Positions 10,232 through 21,428 of a stretch of 64,000 nucleotides of DNA are shown piece by piece. Under the pieces are notes generated by a model, which ran no database searches, was not told the origin of the DNA, and saw only the letters and a list, made by a program, of their open reading frames with translations. A program made the position numbers and the translations under genes. The stretch's first letter is position 1; every line of letters begins with the position of its first letter. Source of the DNA: Phreatobacter stygius (GTDB lineage: Bacteria; Pseudomonadota; Alphaproteobacteria; Rhizobiales; Phreatobacteraceae). Where the stretch lies: NCBI RefSeq assembly GCF_005144885.1, contig NZ_CP039690.1:3671001-3735000 (forward strand), in the 5' to 3' direction.

Positions 10232-11553
10232 CCTCCCCGTTCAAATATGGCCTGACCCCGAAGATGCGGCCGATCTCGCCGCGTCGTTCGGCTATTCTCT
10301 GCGTGCTCGATATCGGCACCTCGAAGATCGTCTGCATGATCGCCCGGCTCCGGCCGCGCGAGGGTTCGGACATCCTGCCGAACCGCACCCACAAGGCCGA
10401 GGTGCTCGGCATCGGGCATACCCGTGCCCGCGGCATGAAATCCGGCAGCGTCGCCGACATGGCCAAGGCCGAAGCCTCGATCCGCCAGGCGGTCGATGCC
10501 GCTGAACGAATGGCCGAGGTCCAGGTCGACCGTGTCATCGTCACCGTCTCGGCCGGTCGCATCGGCTCCGAGCAATATGAGGCGCGGGTCACCTGCGCGG
10601 CGCCGCGCGTGCAGGACCACGACCTGCACCGGGTGCTGGAGGCCGCCTCCGACCATTCGGTTCGCCAGGGCCGCGCCGTGCTGCATTCCATGCCGATCGG
10701 CTTCCGGCTCGACGATACCCGCGGCATCAAGGATCCGCGCGGCATGCTCGGCTCGGGCCTCGGCGTCGACATGCATGTCGCGACCTGCGACGTCGCTTCG
10801 GCGCGCAACCTGATGCTTTGCGTCGAGCGCTGCCACCTGACCGTCGAGGCCATGGTCGCGGCCCCCTTCGCGTCCGGCCTGTCGGTGCTGACCGATGACG
10901 AGGCCGAGCTCGGCACGGTGTGCATCGACATGGGCGCGGGCACGACGACGCTGGCGGTCTTCGCCGGCAGCCATTTCGTCCATGCCGACGCGGTCGCCAT
11001 CGGCTCGCATCACGTCACCATGGACATCGCCCGCGGGCTGTCGGCCCGGCTCAGCGACGCCGAGCGGATCAAGGTGCTGAACGGTGCCTGCTTCGCCGCC
11101 AAGTCGGACGAGCGCGACATCATCAACGTGCCCTTGATTTCCGAGGACGAGCGCGACCTGCCGAATCAGGTCACCCGTGCCCAGGTCATTCGCATCATCC
11201 GTCCGCGCGTCGACGAGATTCTGGAGATGGTGCGCGACCGGCTGACCGCCTCGGGCGCCGCGGCGGAGGCCGGCCGGCGCATCGTGCTCACCGGCGGCGG
11301 CTCGCAATTGCCGGGTCTGGCCGATCTCGCCGCCCAGGTTCTCGGCCGTCAGGTGCGGGTTGCCCGCCCGGTCGGCATTACCGGACTTCCCGACAGCGCC
11401 AAGGGCCCGCCCTTTGCCGCCGCGGTCGGCCTTACCGTCTATCCGCAGATCGCGGGAATCGAGCATTTCGAACCGCAGCGGCGCTTCTTCGCCGCGACCG
11501 GTACGGACGGCTACTTCTCGCGCGTCGGTAAGTGGATACGGGACAGTTTTTGA
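10228..11553 (+). CDS. ftsA: Cell division protein FtsA
   Basis: FtsA is an actin-fold ATPase anchoring FtsZ to the inner membrane. The 441-residue protein has phosphate-1 motif LDIGTSKIVCMIA, the 1C-domain region, phosphate-2 DMGAGTTTLAVF, the adenosine motif LTGGGSQLPGL, and a C-terminal amphipathic helix (FSRVGKWIRDSF) typical of the membrane-targeting sequence. It overlaps ftsQ by four bases; ftsZ follows after a 122-bp gap that could hold its own promoter. Confidence 0.97.
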   Translation: MTSPFKYGLTPKMRPISPRRSAILCVLDIGTSKIVCMIARLRPREGSDILPNRTHKAEVLGIGHTRARGMKSGSVADMAKAEASIRQAVDAAERMAEVQVDRVIVTVSAGRIGSEQYEARVTCAAPRVQDHDLHRVLEAASDHSVRQGRAVLHSMPIGFRLDDTRGIKDPRGMLGSGLGVDMHVATCDVASARNLMLCVERCHLTVEAMVAAPFASGLSVLTDDEAELGTVCIDMGAGTTTLAVFAGSHFVHADAVAIGSHHVTMDIARGLSARLSDAERIKVLNGACFAAKSDERDIINVPLISEDERDLPNQVTRAQVIRIIRPRVDEILEMVRDRLTASGAAAEAGRRIVLTGGGSQLPGLADLAAQVLGRQVRVARPVGITGLPDSAKGPPFAAAVGLTVYPQIAGIEHFEPQRRFFAATGTDGYFSRVGKWIRDSF

Positions 11554-11656
11554 ACGATCCGGCCGGCGGAGATGCTGGCTGGAAAAAAAGATCGCTGACC
11601 GGGTGCCACCGGCCGCGAAACCTGAGTTAGAAACGCGACGTGGCTGTCGCGTGAGT

Positions 11657-11661
11657 GATTC
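11657..11661 (+). promoter_or_regulatory. GANTC (CcrM) site just upstream of ftsZ
   Basis: A single GATTC pentamer sits 15 bases before the chosen ftsZ start, in the ftsA-ftsZ gap. GANTC is the CcrM methylation target in Hyphomicrobiales and Caulobacterales, and methylation of a GANTC site affects ftsZ transcription in Caulobacter. The occurrence is seen directly; function is inferred. Confidence 0.3.
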
Positions 11662-11675
11662 GAACGAGGCTCATG

Positions 11676-13376
11676 ATGACGATCAACCTGAAGATGCCCG
11701 ATATCCGGGAACTCAAGCCCCGGATCACCGTGTTCGGGGTGGGCGGCGCCGGCGGCAACGCCGTCAACAACATGATCGAGGGCGGTCTGCTCGGTTGTGA
11801 CTTCGTCGTCGCCAATACCGATGCCCAGGCGCTGCTGTCGGCCAAGGCCGATCGCATCATCCAGATGGGCATCGCGGTCACCTCGGGCCTCGGCGCCGGG
11901 TCGCACCCGGAAGTTGGTGCGGCCGCGGCCGAAGAGGTGCTGGACGAGATCCGTGACCAGCTCGCCGGCTCCCACATGGCCTTCATCACCGCCGGCATGG
12001 GCGGCGGCACCGGCACGGGTGCGGCACCGGTCATCGCGCGGGTCGCCCGCGAGCTTGGCATACTGACTGTCGGCGTGGTCACCAAGCCCTTCCACTTCGA
12101 GGGCGTGCGCCGCATGAAGACGGCCGAATCCGGCATCATCGAGCTGCAGAAGTCGGTCGACACCCTGATCGTCATCCCGAACCAGAACCTGTTCCGGGTG
12201 GCCAACGAGAAGACCACCTTCACCGACGCCTTCGCCATGGCCGATCAGGTGCTCTATTCGGGCGTCGCCTGCATCACCGACCTGATGGTCAAGGAAGGCC
12301 TGATCAATCTCGACTTCGCCGACGTGCGCGCCGTCATGCGCGACATGGGCAAGGCGATGATGGGCACCGGCGAGGCGACCGGCGAACGGCGCGCCATCAC
12401 GGCGGCCGAGGGTGCCATCGCCAATCCGCTGCTCGACGACGTGTCGATGCGCGGCGCGCGCGGCCTGCTGATCTCGATCACCGGCGGCAACGACCTGACC
12501 CTGTTCGAGGTCGACGAAGCGGCGACCCGCATCCGCGAGGAAGTCGATCCGGAGGCCAATATCATCCTGGGCGCCACTTTCGACGCGGCGCTGGACGGGA
12601 CGATCCGGGTCTCGGTGGTGGCCACCGGCATCGATCATATCCCCAACCAGAACGTCGGCGGCTCGACCATTGCCGAGCTGACCGCCAAGCTGAAGCAGAA
12701 CACCCAGAAGCTCGCCTCGATGGCGCCGGCGCAAGCCCCGGTCATCGAGACCCGCTCGATGCAGGAGCCCCAGCCGGTCGAGACGCAGCTGCGTCACGCG
12801 CCGGTCATGGAGGCGCCGGTCGCCCCGCCGCAGCCGGTGATCACCGCAAGCGAGGTGACGTTGCAGCCGGTGCCGGCCAAGCCTTCGCTGTTCCGCGAAG
12901 CGCCGGTCGAACTCGACGCGCCGCGCCTGCCGCCGCGCGACGAGCCGATGCCGGCCCGCGATTTCATCCCGCCGGCGGCCGAGAAGCCGATGCGCGCCGT
13001 GCGCATGCCGAGCGTCGATGAACTGCCGCGGCCGGGCCAGCAGCAGGTCCGCGCCGCTCAGGCCGCCGCGGCGGCACCTCCGGCCGACAATCCGGTGGAG
13101 CGCAAGCGCACGTCGCTGATGGACAAGCTCGCCGCGATCGGCTTCACCCGCCGCGCCGACGAGCATGAGGCCCCGGCGGCGCCCCAGCCGCGCATGGCCC
13201 CGCCGCTGGCGCCGGCGCGTCCGGCTCCGCAGGCCCAGCGCCCGGCCGCGCCCGCACCGCAGATCCGCCGCGAGCCGGCGGGTCTCGATATCCACGGCCG
13301 CCCGGCCGCGCCGCAGGCGCGTGCCGAGGAGGACCACCTGGATATTCCGGCCTTCCTGCGGCGTCAGGCGAACTGA
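11676..13376 (+). CDS. ftsZ: Cell division protein FtsZ
   Basis: FtsZ is the tubulin-like GTPase forming the Z ring. The 566-residue protein has GTP-binding [15 protein letters not shown], the tubulin signature [15 protein letters not shown]-type region ANTDAQAL, and the synergy region [10 protein letters not shown]. After about residue 320 comes a roughly 230-residue Pro/Ala/Gln-rich linker typical of alphaproteobacteria. The last residues [12 protein letters not shown] form the conserved C-terminal peptide that binds FtsA and other partners. ATG codons at 11673 and 11676 are both possible; GAGG at 11666-11669 spaces better for 11676. A GTG further upstream is less likely. Confidence 0.97.
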   Translation: MTINLKMPDIRELKPRITVFGVGGAGGNAVNNMIEGGLLGCDFVVANTDAQALLSAKADRIIQMGIAVTSGLGAGSHPEVGAAAAEEVLDEIRDQLAGSHMAFITAGMGGGTGTGAAPVIARVARELGILTVGVVTKPFHFEGVRRMKTAESGIIELQKSVDTLIVIPNQNLFRVANEKTTFTDAFAMADQVLYSGVACITDLMVKEGLINLDFADVRAVMRDMGKAMMGTGEATGERRAITAAEGAIANPLLDDVSMRGARGLLISITGGNDLTLFEVDEAATRIREEVDPEANIILGATFDAALDGTIRVSVVATGIDHIPNQNVGGSTIAELTAKLKQNTQKLASMAPAQAPVIETRSMQEPQPVETQLRHAPVMEAPVAPPQPVITASEVTLQPVPAKPSLFREAPVELDAPRLPPRDEPMPARDFIPPAAEKPMRAVRMPSVDELPRPGQQQVRAAQAAAAAPPADNPVERKRTSLMDKLAAIGFTRRADEHEAPAAPQPRMAPPLAPARPAPQAQRPAAPAPQIRREPAGLDIHGRPAAPQARAEEDHLDIPAFLRRQAN

Positions 13377-13422
13377 GCGCTATCCACAACCCGAATTGTT
13401 ACGAAATCTTGCAGACGATCAA

Positions 13423-13458
13423 CTTACCCGGGCCCCAGTGCCCGGGTAAGCTTTTGTT
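13423..13458 (+). terminator. Rho-independent terminator after ftsZ
   Basis: A perfect 11-bp stem (CTTACCCGGGC paired with GCCCGGGTAAG) with a 6-base loop is followed directly by CTTTTGTT. It lies 46 bases after the ftsZ stop, so it probably ends the long mur-fts transcript. The structure is seen directly. Confidence 0.85.
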
Positions 13459-13484
13459 AAGTCACGCTTTTTATAGTGTTAACG

Positions 13485-13611
13485 GACTCGCGAGAATGCG
13501 ACCGAAATTTGGTAACAGTCGGACACAAACCGTGACTTGGCACCCCTGGGGGCGCTGTTTATGGTCCGGCCCGTTCGAGCCTGTGATGAATCACCGTAGC
13601 GATTCTGATTC
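13485..13611 (+). promoter_or_regulatory. Cluster of four GANTC sites upstream of lpxC
   Basis: The 361-bp ftsZ-lpxC gap contains, after the terminator, GACTC at 13485, GAATC at 13588, GATTC at 13601 and GATTC at 13607. Four CcrM-type sites in 127 bp is more than expected by chance in DNA of this composition. No clear -35/-10 pair could be assigned. Together these suggest an lpxC promoter that may sense DNA methylation state, which is inference. Confidence 0.35.
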
Positions 13612-13737
13612 GCCGCGAAACCTCCGAAGCCCGCCAATGGGGATTTGGACACCAGGTTCGAGGGGTCATGAAGGGGGCCACCCCGTTTGCAAGTGGATCA
13701 ATTGGTCCGCCTGTGCGGGTGGCTAGAGACGGTCGAA

Positions 13738-14670
13738 ATGAAGACTGCACGGCAGACAACGCTTCGCGAGCAAGTCCAACTTGATGGAATCGGTGTCCAT
13801 TCCGGTGCTGCGGTTTCGGTAACCCTGCATCCGGCCGAGGCTGGTACCGGCATCGCCTTCCTTCGTTCCGACCAGGATCATCTCGAACTTCCAGCCGTTT
13901 TCCGCAACGTCTCCTCCGCTGACCTGTCGACGGTCATTGGCCATCCCGAGCGTGGTGGCGTGGCCACCGTCGAGCACCTGATGGCGGCGTTCGCCGGCCT
14001 CGGTGTCGACAATTGTGTCGTCGAGGTCGACGGTCCGGAAATGCCGATCCTGGACGGCTCGGCCGGTCCCTTCGTCGCGGCGATCGACCAGGTTGGCCTG
14101 GCGACATTGCCGGCTTCGCGCCGCGCCATCAAGATCCTCAAGACCGTGGTGGTCGAGACCGACCGCGGCGTGGTCGAGCTGCACCCGCATGACCGCGGCA
14201 TGCGGATGGAAGTCGAGATCGACTTCGCCAATCCGCTGGTCGGCCGCCAGGTCTATGGCGTCGATATCGATCCGACCGTGTTCCGGCGCGACATCGCCCG
14301 GGCGCGCACCTTCGGCTTCATGCAGGATGTCTCCAAGCTGTGGGCCGCGAATCGGGCGCTCGGTGCTTCGCTGGAGAACACCATCGTGGTCGGCGACGAC
14401 CGCATCCTCAATCCGGAAGGCTTGCGCTTCCGCGACGAATTCGTCCGCCACAAGCTGCTCGACGCGATCGGCGACCTGTCGCTCGCCGGTGCCCCGATCA
14501 TCGGTCGCTTCCGCTCCTATCGTGGCGGTCACCGCATGAACGTCGCACTGTTGCAGACATTGTTCGCCGATCCGAGCGCTTATGAGATGGTCGAATCGGT
14601 GGTTCGGCGCGAGCGCGGCCATGCCGATCTCGGTGTCGCGATGCCGGCCTATGGGCCCGACGCCAACTGA
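13738..14670 (+). CDS. lpxC: UDP-3-O-acyl-N-acetylglucosamine deacetylase
   Basis: LpxC is the zinc amidase catalysing the committed step of lipid A synthesis. The 310-residue protein shows TLREQVQLDGIGVHSG at the N terminus, the zinc ligand in VEHLMAAFAGLGVDN, the DGSAGPFV loop, TFGFMQDV, and the H-x3-D zinc motif in FVRHKLLDAIGDL. The ATG at 13738 (MKTARQTTL) gives the family start; an in-frame TTG upstream is not needed. It has its own intergenic region after the ftsZ terminator, the common position next to the dcw cluster. Confidence 0.97.
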   Translation: MKTARQTTLREQVQLDGIGVHSGAAVSVTLHPAEAGTGIAFLRSDQDHLELPAVFRNVSSADLSTVIGHPERGGVATVEHLMAAFAGLGVDNCVVEVDGPEMPILDGSAGPFVAAIDQVGLATLPASRRAIKILKTVVVETDRGVVELHPHDRGMRMEVEIDFANPLVGRQVYGVDIDPTVFRRDIARARTFGFMQDVSKLWAANRALGASLENTIVVGDDRILNPEGLRFRDEFVRHKLLDAIGDLSLAGAPIIGRFRSYRGGHRMNVALLQTLFADPSAYEMVESVVRRERGHADLGVAMPAYGPDAN

Positions 14671-14801
14671 GCGTCGGCGCGCCGCAATCTGGCCTCAACC
14701 CCATGATCAGAAGCTTGCGGCGGGGCAGTGGCCCCGCTGTTTAATTTGAGGTATGAGCCTTGCCGGGCTGTGGGGGCCGCAGGGAAGACCGGGGAAGGTT
14801 C

Positions 14802-15677
14802 GTGAGCTTGGTAAAGCGTCCGTTTGATCGACTGCCGCGCCGCACTTTCGTGCTGGCGACGGTACTGGCTGCGACCTTCCCGCTCGGCGCTTGCGCCAAT
14901 GCGCCGTCGTTCGGAAATCTGTTCGCCGGTCCGGATCCGACCAATCTGCCGGACGAGCCGGCCGAGAAGCTCTACAATGAGGGCCTGGCGCTGCAGAACC
15001 GGCGCGACTGGCGCCGCGCCGCGCTGAAATTCATGGAGATCGACCGCACCCATCCCTATACGGAATGGGCCAAGCGGGCCCTGGTCATGGCGGCCTATTC
15101 TTATTACGAGGCCCAGGACTACGAAGAGACGATCAACCAGGCGCGCCGCTATATCCAGCTGCATCCGGGCTCGTCGGACGCGGCTTATGCCCAATATCTG
15201 ATGGGCGCGGCGCAATATGACCAGATCCCGGACGTCAACCGCGACCAGGGCCGTACCGAGCGCGCGTTGGTCGTGCTGGAAGAGGTCACCCGCAAGTGGC
15301 CGCAGTCGGAATATGCCACCGCCGCCCGCCGCAAGATCGAGGTCGCCCGCGACCAGCTCGCCGGCCGCGAAATGATGGTCGGCCGCTACTATCTGGAGCG
15401 CCGTCAGTTCGCCGGCGCGATCAACCGCTACCGCACCGTGGTCTCGCAGTTCCAGACCACCCGCCACGTCGAGGAGGCGCTGGCCCGCCTCACCGAGTGC
15501 TACATGTCGCTCGGCATCGTCAATGAAGCACAGACGGCGGCCGCGGTTCTCGGGCACAATTTCCCCGACAGCCAGTGGTACAAGGACAGTTACGCGCTGA
15601 TCGCGACCCAGGGACTGGCGCCGCGCGAGGACACCGGCTCGTGGATCAGCCGCGCCTTCCGTCGTGTCACCGGCTGA
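14802..15677 (+). CDS. bamD: Outer membrane protein assembly factor BamD (lipoprotein)
   Basis: BamD is an essential lipoprotein of the BAM complex that inserts beta-barrel proteins in the outer membrane. The 291-residue product has an Arg-rich N terminus, a hydrophobic stretch and lipobox LGAC near residue 29. TPR-like repeats follow, with the BamD features KLYNEGLALQNRRDWRRAA, HPYTEWAKRALVMAAYSYY, and a third repeat with REMMVGRYYLERRQFAGAI. The GTG at 14802 is chosen because GGGGAAGG lies about four bases upstream and the resulting signal peptide is of normal length; an upstream start adds a charged extension. Confidence 0.93.
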   Translation: MSLVKRPFDRLPRRTFVLATVLAATFPLGACANAPSFGNLFAGPDPTNLPDEPAEKLYNEGLALQNRRDWRRAALKFMEIDRTHPYTEWAKRALVMAAYSYYEAQDYEETINQARRYIQLHPGSSDAAYAQYLMGAAQYDQIPDVNRDQGRTERALVVLEEVTRKWPQSEYATAARRKIEVARDQLAGREMMVGRYYLERRQFAGAINRYRTVVSQFQTTRHVEEALARLTECYMSLGIVNEAQTAAAVLGHNFPDSQWYKDSYALIATQGLAPREDTGSWISRAFRRVTG

Positions 15678-15683
15678 CGCCCT

Positions 15684-15705
15684 TCCGTTCGCGCTCCGTT
15701 CGCGC
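15684..15705 (+). repeat. Two-copy 11-bp tandem repeat after bamD
   Basis: The 11-mer TCCGTTCGCGC occurs twice head to tail, starting seven bases after the bamD stop. It looks like a simple replication duplication; no function is proposed. Confidence 0.6.
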
Positions 15706-15719
15706 TAAGCCGTAGCCTA

Positions 15720-16005
15720 GGGTCCGGACTCAATAAGGATGGGCTCACGATGAGGCCAAAATGGCCGAGGGCCAGGAGAAGCGCACAGCCCGATGTTTCC
15801 ATCGGGCAAGGGCTTCGCACAGCCATCGGCCATTTTCGCCTCACCGCGAAGCGGCGCGGTCCTTTTGGCCGGCTGGTACGTCGTCTCGCCCCGGCAAACC
15901 AATTGGTTTGCCTTGAGCAAGCCGAGAGGCTTGCGTCGGCAAGCCTCCTGCCATCCGGCCAAAAATCCTCGCGTCGTGAGCTCCATCCTTATTGAGTTCG
16001 GACCC
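15720..16005. mobile_element. 286-bp MITE-like structured element with about 33-bp terminal inverted repeats and TA flanks
   Basis: The ends (15720-15752 and the complement of 15972-16005) start GGGTCC and match with two substitutions and a one-base indel. TA lies directly outside both ends (15718-15719 and 16006-16007), as in Tc1/mariner/IS630-type target duplication. Inside are two long imperfect hairpin arms: 15751-15770 with 15824-15843, and 15863-15876 with 15951-15964. Smaller perfect hairpins sit at 15789-15806, 15893-15912 (20-bp palindrome) and 15917-15934, the last with a competing pairing to 15939-15945. Several short open frames cross it, but none resembles a protein and no transposase is present. 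It ends 31 bases before recN. A non-autonomous element or a large BIME-like repeat is the best reading. Confidence 0.75.
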
Positions 16006-16036
16006 TAAGGTTTCGGCAGGGAAACGCGGACCGCTC

Positions 16037-17692
16037 ATGCTTGCCCAGCTTTCGATCCGCGACATCGTCCTGATCGACAGGCTCGATCTGACCTTTGCCG
16101 AAGGCTTGTCGGTTCTGACCGGCGAGACCGGCGCCGGCAAATCGATCCTGCTCGATGCGACATCGCTGGCGCTTGGCGCGCGCGGCGACGCGGCGCTGGT
16201 CCGCAACGGCCAGACCCAGGGCCAGGTGACCGCGGTGTTCGACGTGCCGGCGGCCCATCCGGCGCGCCGGATCGCGGCCGACGCCGATATCGACACCGAT
16301 GGTGATCTGATTCTGCGCCGCGTGCAGCTTGCCGACGGACGCACCCGCGCCTTCGTCAACGATCAGGCGGTCAGCGTCCAGGTGCTGCGCGCCATTGGCG
16401 CGTCGCTGGTCGAGATCCACGGCCAGCACGCCGACCGGGCGCTGGTCGAGCCGGAAGCCCATCGTGCGCTGGTCGACGCCTATGGCAGCCTGCTGCCCGA
16501 TGCCGAAGGCGTGCGCACCGCCTGGAAGGGCTGGCGCGAGGCCCGCCGGACCGTCGAGGCGGCCCAGGCGCGCCTTGCCAAGGCCCGGGCCGACGGCGAC
16601 TTCCTGCGCCATGCGGTCGACGAACTGACCAAGCTCAAGCCGGAGACCGGCGAGGAGACCCAGCTTGCCGAACGCCGGCAGGCGATGATGCAGTGGGAAA
16701 AGATTGCGTCCGACCTGGCCGACGCCGCCGATGTGCTGGCTGGCCCGGGTTCGGCGGTTCCCTCGCTTGCCGCGGCCTGGCGCCGGCTCGAGCGGCGGGC
16801 CCAGCAGGCTCCCGCCATGATCGAGCCGATCGTCAGGGCCTTCGGTGAGGCGCTGGACCGGATCGAGGATGCTCGCTCGGCGGTCGAGGCGGCCCAGCGA
16901 GAGGCCGACTTCGACCCGCGTGAACTGGAGCGCATCGAGGAGCGGTTGTTCGCGTTGCGCGCCGTCTCGCGCAAATATGCCGTGCCGGTCGATGGCCTTG
17001 CCGCGCTTGCCGAGCGCTATCAGGCCGATGTCGCGGCGCTGGATGCCGGCGAAGGCCATCTGGTGGCGCTGGAGAAGGCCGCGCGCGAAGGCGAAGCCGC
17101 CTACCGCAAGGCCGCCGAGGCGCTGTCGGCCAAGCGCAAGGCGACCGCGATCAGGCTGGACAATGCCGTCAATGGCGAACTCGGTCCGCTGAAGCTCGAT
17201 CGCGCCCGCTTCATCACCGAGATGAACCATGACGGCGAAGGTCCCGAGGGGATCGACCGGGCTGAATTCTGGGTTCAGACCAATCCGGGCACCCGTCCCG
17301 GGCCGATGATGAAGGTGGCTTCGGGCGGCGAACTGTCGCGTTTCATGCTGGCGCTGAAAGTCGTGCTGGCCGACCAGGGGTCGGCGCCAACGCTGGTCTT
17401 CGACGAAATCGATACCGGTGTCGGCGGCGCGGTGGCGGACGCCATCGGCCAGCGCCTGTCGCGGCTCGCCTTGCGCGTCCAGGTGCTTTCGGTCACCCAC
17501 GCGCCGCAGGTTGCCGCCAAGGCGACACGGCATTACCTGATCGCCAAGGAGGCGGCCGGCGAACGGGTCGCGACCCGCGTCAAGCCGCTCGGCTTCGAAC
17601 TCCGGCGCGAGGAGCTCGCGCGCATGCTGGCTGGCGAAACCATTACCGACGAGGCACGGGCGGCGGCCGAGCGGCTGCTGACGGTCGGCTGA
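16037..17692 (+). CDS. recN: DNA repair protein RecN
   Basis: RecN is an SMC-like ATPase acting in recombinational repair of double-strand breaks. The 551-residue protein has the N-terminal Walker A TGETGAGKSIL and Q-loop region VEIHGQHADRALVE. A coiled-coil-rich middle spans roughly residues 155-370. At the C terminus are the ABC signature SGGELSRFMLALKVVL and Walker B LVFDEIDTGVGG, then SVTHAPQVAA. The ATG at 16037 gives the typical MLAQLSIRDIVLID start. The inverted-repeat element ends 31 bases upstream, so the recN promoter either overlaps it or lies before it. The last base of the stop is shared with the next gene. Confidence 0.96.
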   Translation: MLAQLSIRDIVLIDRLDLTFAEGLSVLTGETGAGKSILLDATSLALGARGDAALVRNGQTQGQVTAVFDVPAAHPARRIAADADIDTDGDLILRRVQLADGRTRAFVNDQAVSVQVLRAIGASLVEIHGQHADRALVEPEAHRALVDAYGSLLPDAEGVRTAWKGWREARRTVEAAQARLAKARADGDFLRHAVDELTKLKPETGEETQLAERRQAMMQWEKIASDLADAADVLAGPGSAVPSLAAAWRRLERRAQQAPAMIEPIVRAFGEALDRIEDARSAVEAAQREADFDPRELERIEERLFALRAVSRKYAVPVDGLAALAERYQADVAALDAGEGHLVALEKAAREGEAAYRKAAEALSAKRKATAIRLDNAVNGELGPLKLDRARFITEMNHDGEGPEGIDRAEFWVQTNPGTRPGPMMKVASGGELSRFMLALKVVLADQGSAPTLVFDEIDTGVGGAVADAIGQRLSRLALRVQVLSVTHAPQVAAKATRHYLIAKEAAGERVATRVKPLGFELRREELARMLAGETITDEARAAAERLLTVG

Positions 17693-18387
17693 TGGGGTGC
17701 CGCGCGCGCGGCCGGCTGTTGGGCGCGGCATTGGCCGTGCTGGGTGCGACGCAGGGCCCGGCCTGGGCTCAGGGGGCCGATCCGCTCGGCCAATGCGCCA
17801 CCAGTGCCGGCGTTGCAGTGCGCGCGGCCGGTTCGACCTTGTGCTTTTCCGGCGAGATCACCCGTGCCAGTGCCGAGCGCGCCATGGCGCTGCTTGCGGC
17901 CGACCGGTCGATCGCGACCATGGTGATCACCTCCAATGGTGGCGAGGTGACCGTCTCGCTGCGTTTGGCGCGGGCCATCCGCGCGCGCGGCCTGACGCTG
18001 GTCGTGCAGCGCCAATGCGTCTCCTCCTGCGCCAATTTCCTGTTCACCGCGGCGCGCCGCAAAGTGGTCGCCCCGCGCTCCCTCGTGGTCTTCCACGGCG
18101 GCATCGCGCCGGCGGCCTTTGGCGGTCTGTTCGGCGGTGGCGGCGAGGAGCGCGAACTGCTGGCCCAGACCGAAGGGTTCTTTCGCGAGATCGGCGTCAA
18201 TGGCGCGATCACCTATGACCAACCGCCGCTCAGGGGGTCTCGCGACGGTGCCGACGAATGGGCGGCGAGCCCGGCGGCGCTCGCCCGCCATGGCGTTCGC
18301 GGCATCGTCTCGATGTGGTGGCCGGACCGCGCCAGCGTGATTGCCGAGGGCAGGGCGCAAGGCATGAATCTTGGTATCCTGGATTGA
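17692..18387 (+). CDS. Secreted ClpP/crotonase-like protein (COG3904-type predicted periplasmic protein)
   Basis: The 231-residue product starts with an apparent signal peptide (RGRLLGAALAVLGATQGPAWAQG). A ClpP/crotonase-like fold is suggested by a beta-strand then ITSNGGEVTVSLRLARAI, followed by QRQCVSSCANFLFTAA near residues 103-118, where the Ser in SSCANF would be the nucleophile as in ClpP-like serine proteases. A conserved GIAP/HGG stretch follows. These proteins are annotated only as predicted periplasmic proteins and no substrate is known. Its ATG overlaps the recN stop (TGATG), so it is probably cotranscribed with recN. Family placement is fairly sure, protease activity is not. Confidence 0.7.
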   Translation: MGCRARGRLLGAALAVLGATQGPAWAQGADPLGQCATSAGVAVRAAGSTLCFSGEITRASAERAMALLAADRSIATMVITSNGGEVTVSLRLARAIRARGLTLVVQRQCVSSCANFLFTAARRKVVAPRSLVVFHGGIAPAAFGGLFGGGGEERELLAQTEGFFREIGVNGAITYDQPPLRGSRDGADEWAASPAALARHGVRGIVSMWWPDRASVIAEGRAQGMNLGILD

Positions 18388-18392
18388 GCTGA

Positions 18393-20876
<2,484 letters not shown>

Positions 20877-20999
20877 CGCGACCCGCCGTCTTCGGCCCGG
20901 CCGCCGTCAGCGCTTGGGTTGCGCCTTTTCGCGCAGGTACCCGCGGTCGCGATGGTTAAGCCTTGGTGAGCCGAGCCATGCAAAGCCGGCAGGGCTGAT

Positions 21000-21038
21000 G
21001 GTGCAGTGCACAATCTTGCGAATCTGCTGCACTGCACC
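21000..21038 (+). promoter_or_regulatory. Perfect 10-bp inverted repeat upstream of the DUF1127 gene
   Basis: GGTGCAGTGC at 21000-21009 is repeated in inverted form as GCACTGCACC at 21029-21038, separated by 19 bases, 67 bases before the DUF1127 start. It could be an operator or an RNA hairpin in the leader. TGC-rich palindromes are used by PhaR-type regulators in related bacteria, but that link is only a guess. Confidence 0.45.
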
Positions 21039-21105
21039 AAAATAGGGATAGTCGAAAGGGAGGAAGCCTCGAGGTCGTCCACTCGCTTTCAGAGGAGAGA
21101 AGACC

Positions 21106-21342
21106 ATGGCCACCATCACACTCGACAAGCTTGGCACCGACGCCGCCCCGGCTCCGACCAGGCGCAGCTTGAAATCATTCCTGCGTGCCGGCTACGAGGC
21201 ATTTGTCGAGGCGCAGCAATTGCGCGCCCAGACCTATGTCAACGGCTACCTGGCGCATCTGTCGGACGAGGAACTTGCCGGTCTCGGCATGACCCGTACC
21301 CAGATGATCCGCCGCACGCGCAGCATGATGTCCAGCTTCTGA
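21106..21342 (+). CDS. DUF1127-family small protein
   Basis: A 78-residue basic protein with no signal peptide. The C-terminal half (AYLAHLSDEELAGLGMTR-like stretch, here GYLAHLSDEELAGLGMTRTQ) is the DUF1127 signature; members are small Arg-rich proteins that in some alphaproteobacteria take part in RNA turnover or phosphate/carbon metabolism. A strong AGAGGAGAGAAG ribosome site precedes the ATG. It stands alone after ligA with its own 229-bp upstream region carrying an inverted repeat. Molecular function here is unknown. Confidence 0.8.
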   Translation: MATITLDKLGTDAAPAPTRRSLKSFLRAGYEAFVEAQQLRAQTYVNGYLAHLSDEELAGLGMTRTQMIRRTRSMMSSF

Positions 21343-21428
21343 CATCGACCATGCGGCGGTCCCGCTCGCGGGGCCGCATCATCCTGTTTGAACCCCGCGG
21401 TCATTGACCCGGGGTCTCGGAGTTTCCC

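Noticed and set aside
13384-13392. TATCCACAA near the ftsZ stop resembling a DnaA box
   Set aside because: One isolated mismatched copy with no AT-rich unwinding region or further boxes; no origin is suggested.
15717-16008. Several short open frames on both strands across the inverted-repeat element
   Set aside because: They arise from GC-rich palindromic DNA, contain no family motif, and share no ribosome site; the element reads better as non-coding.
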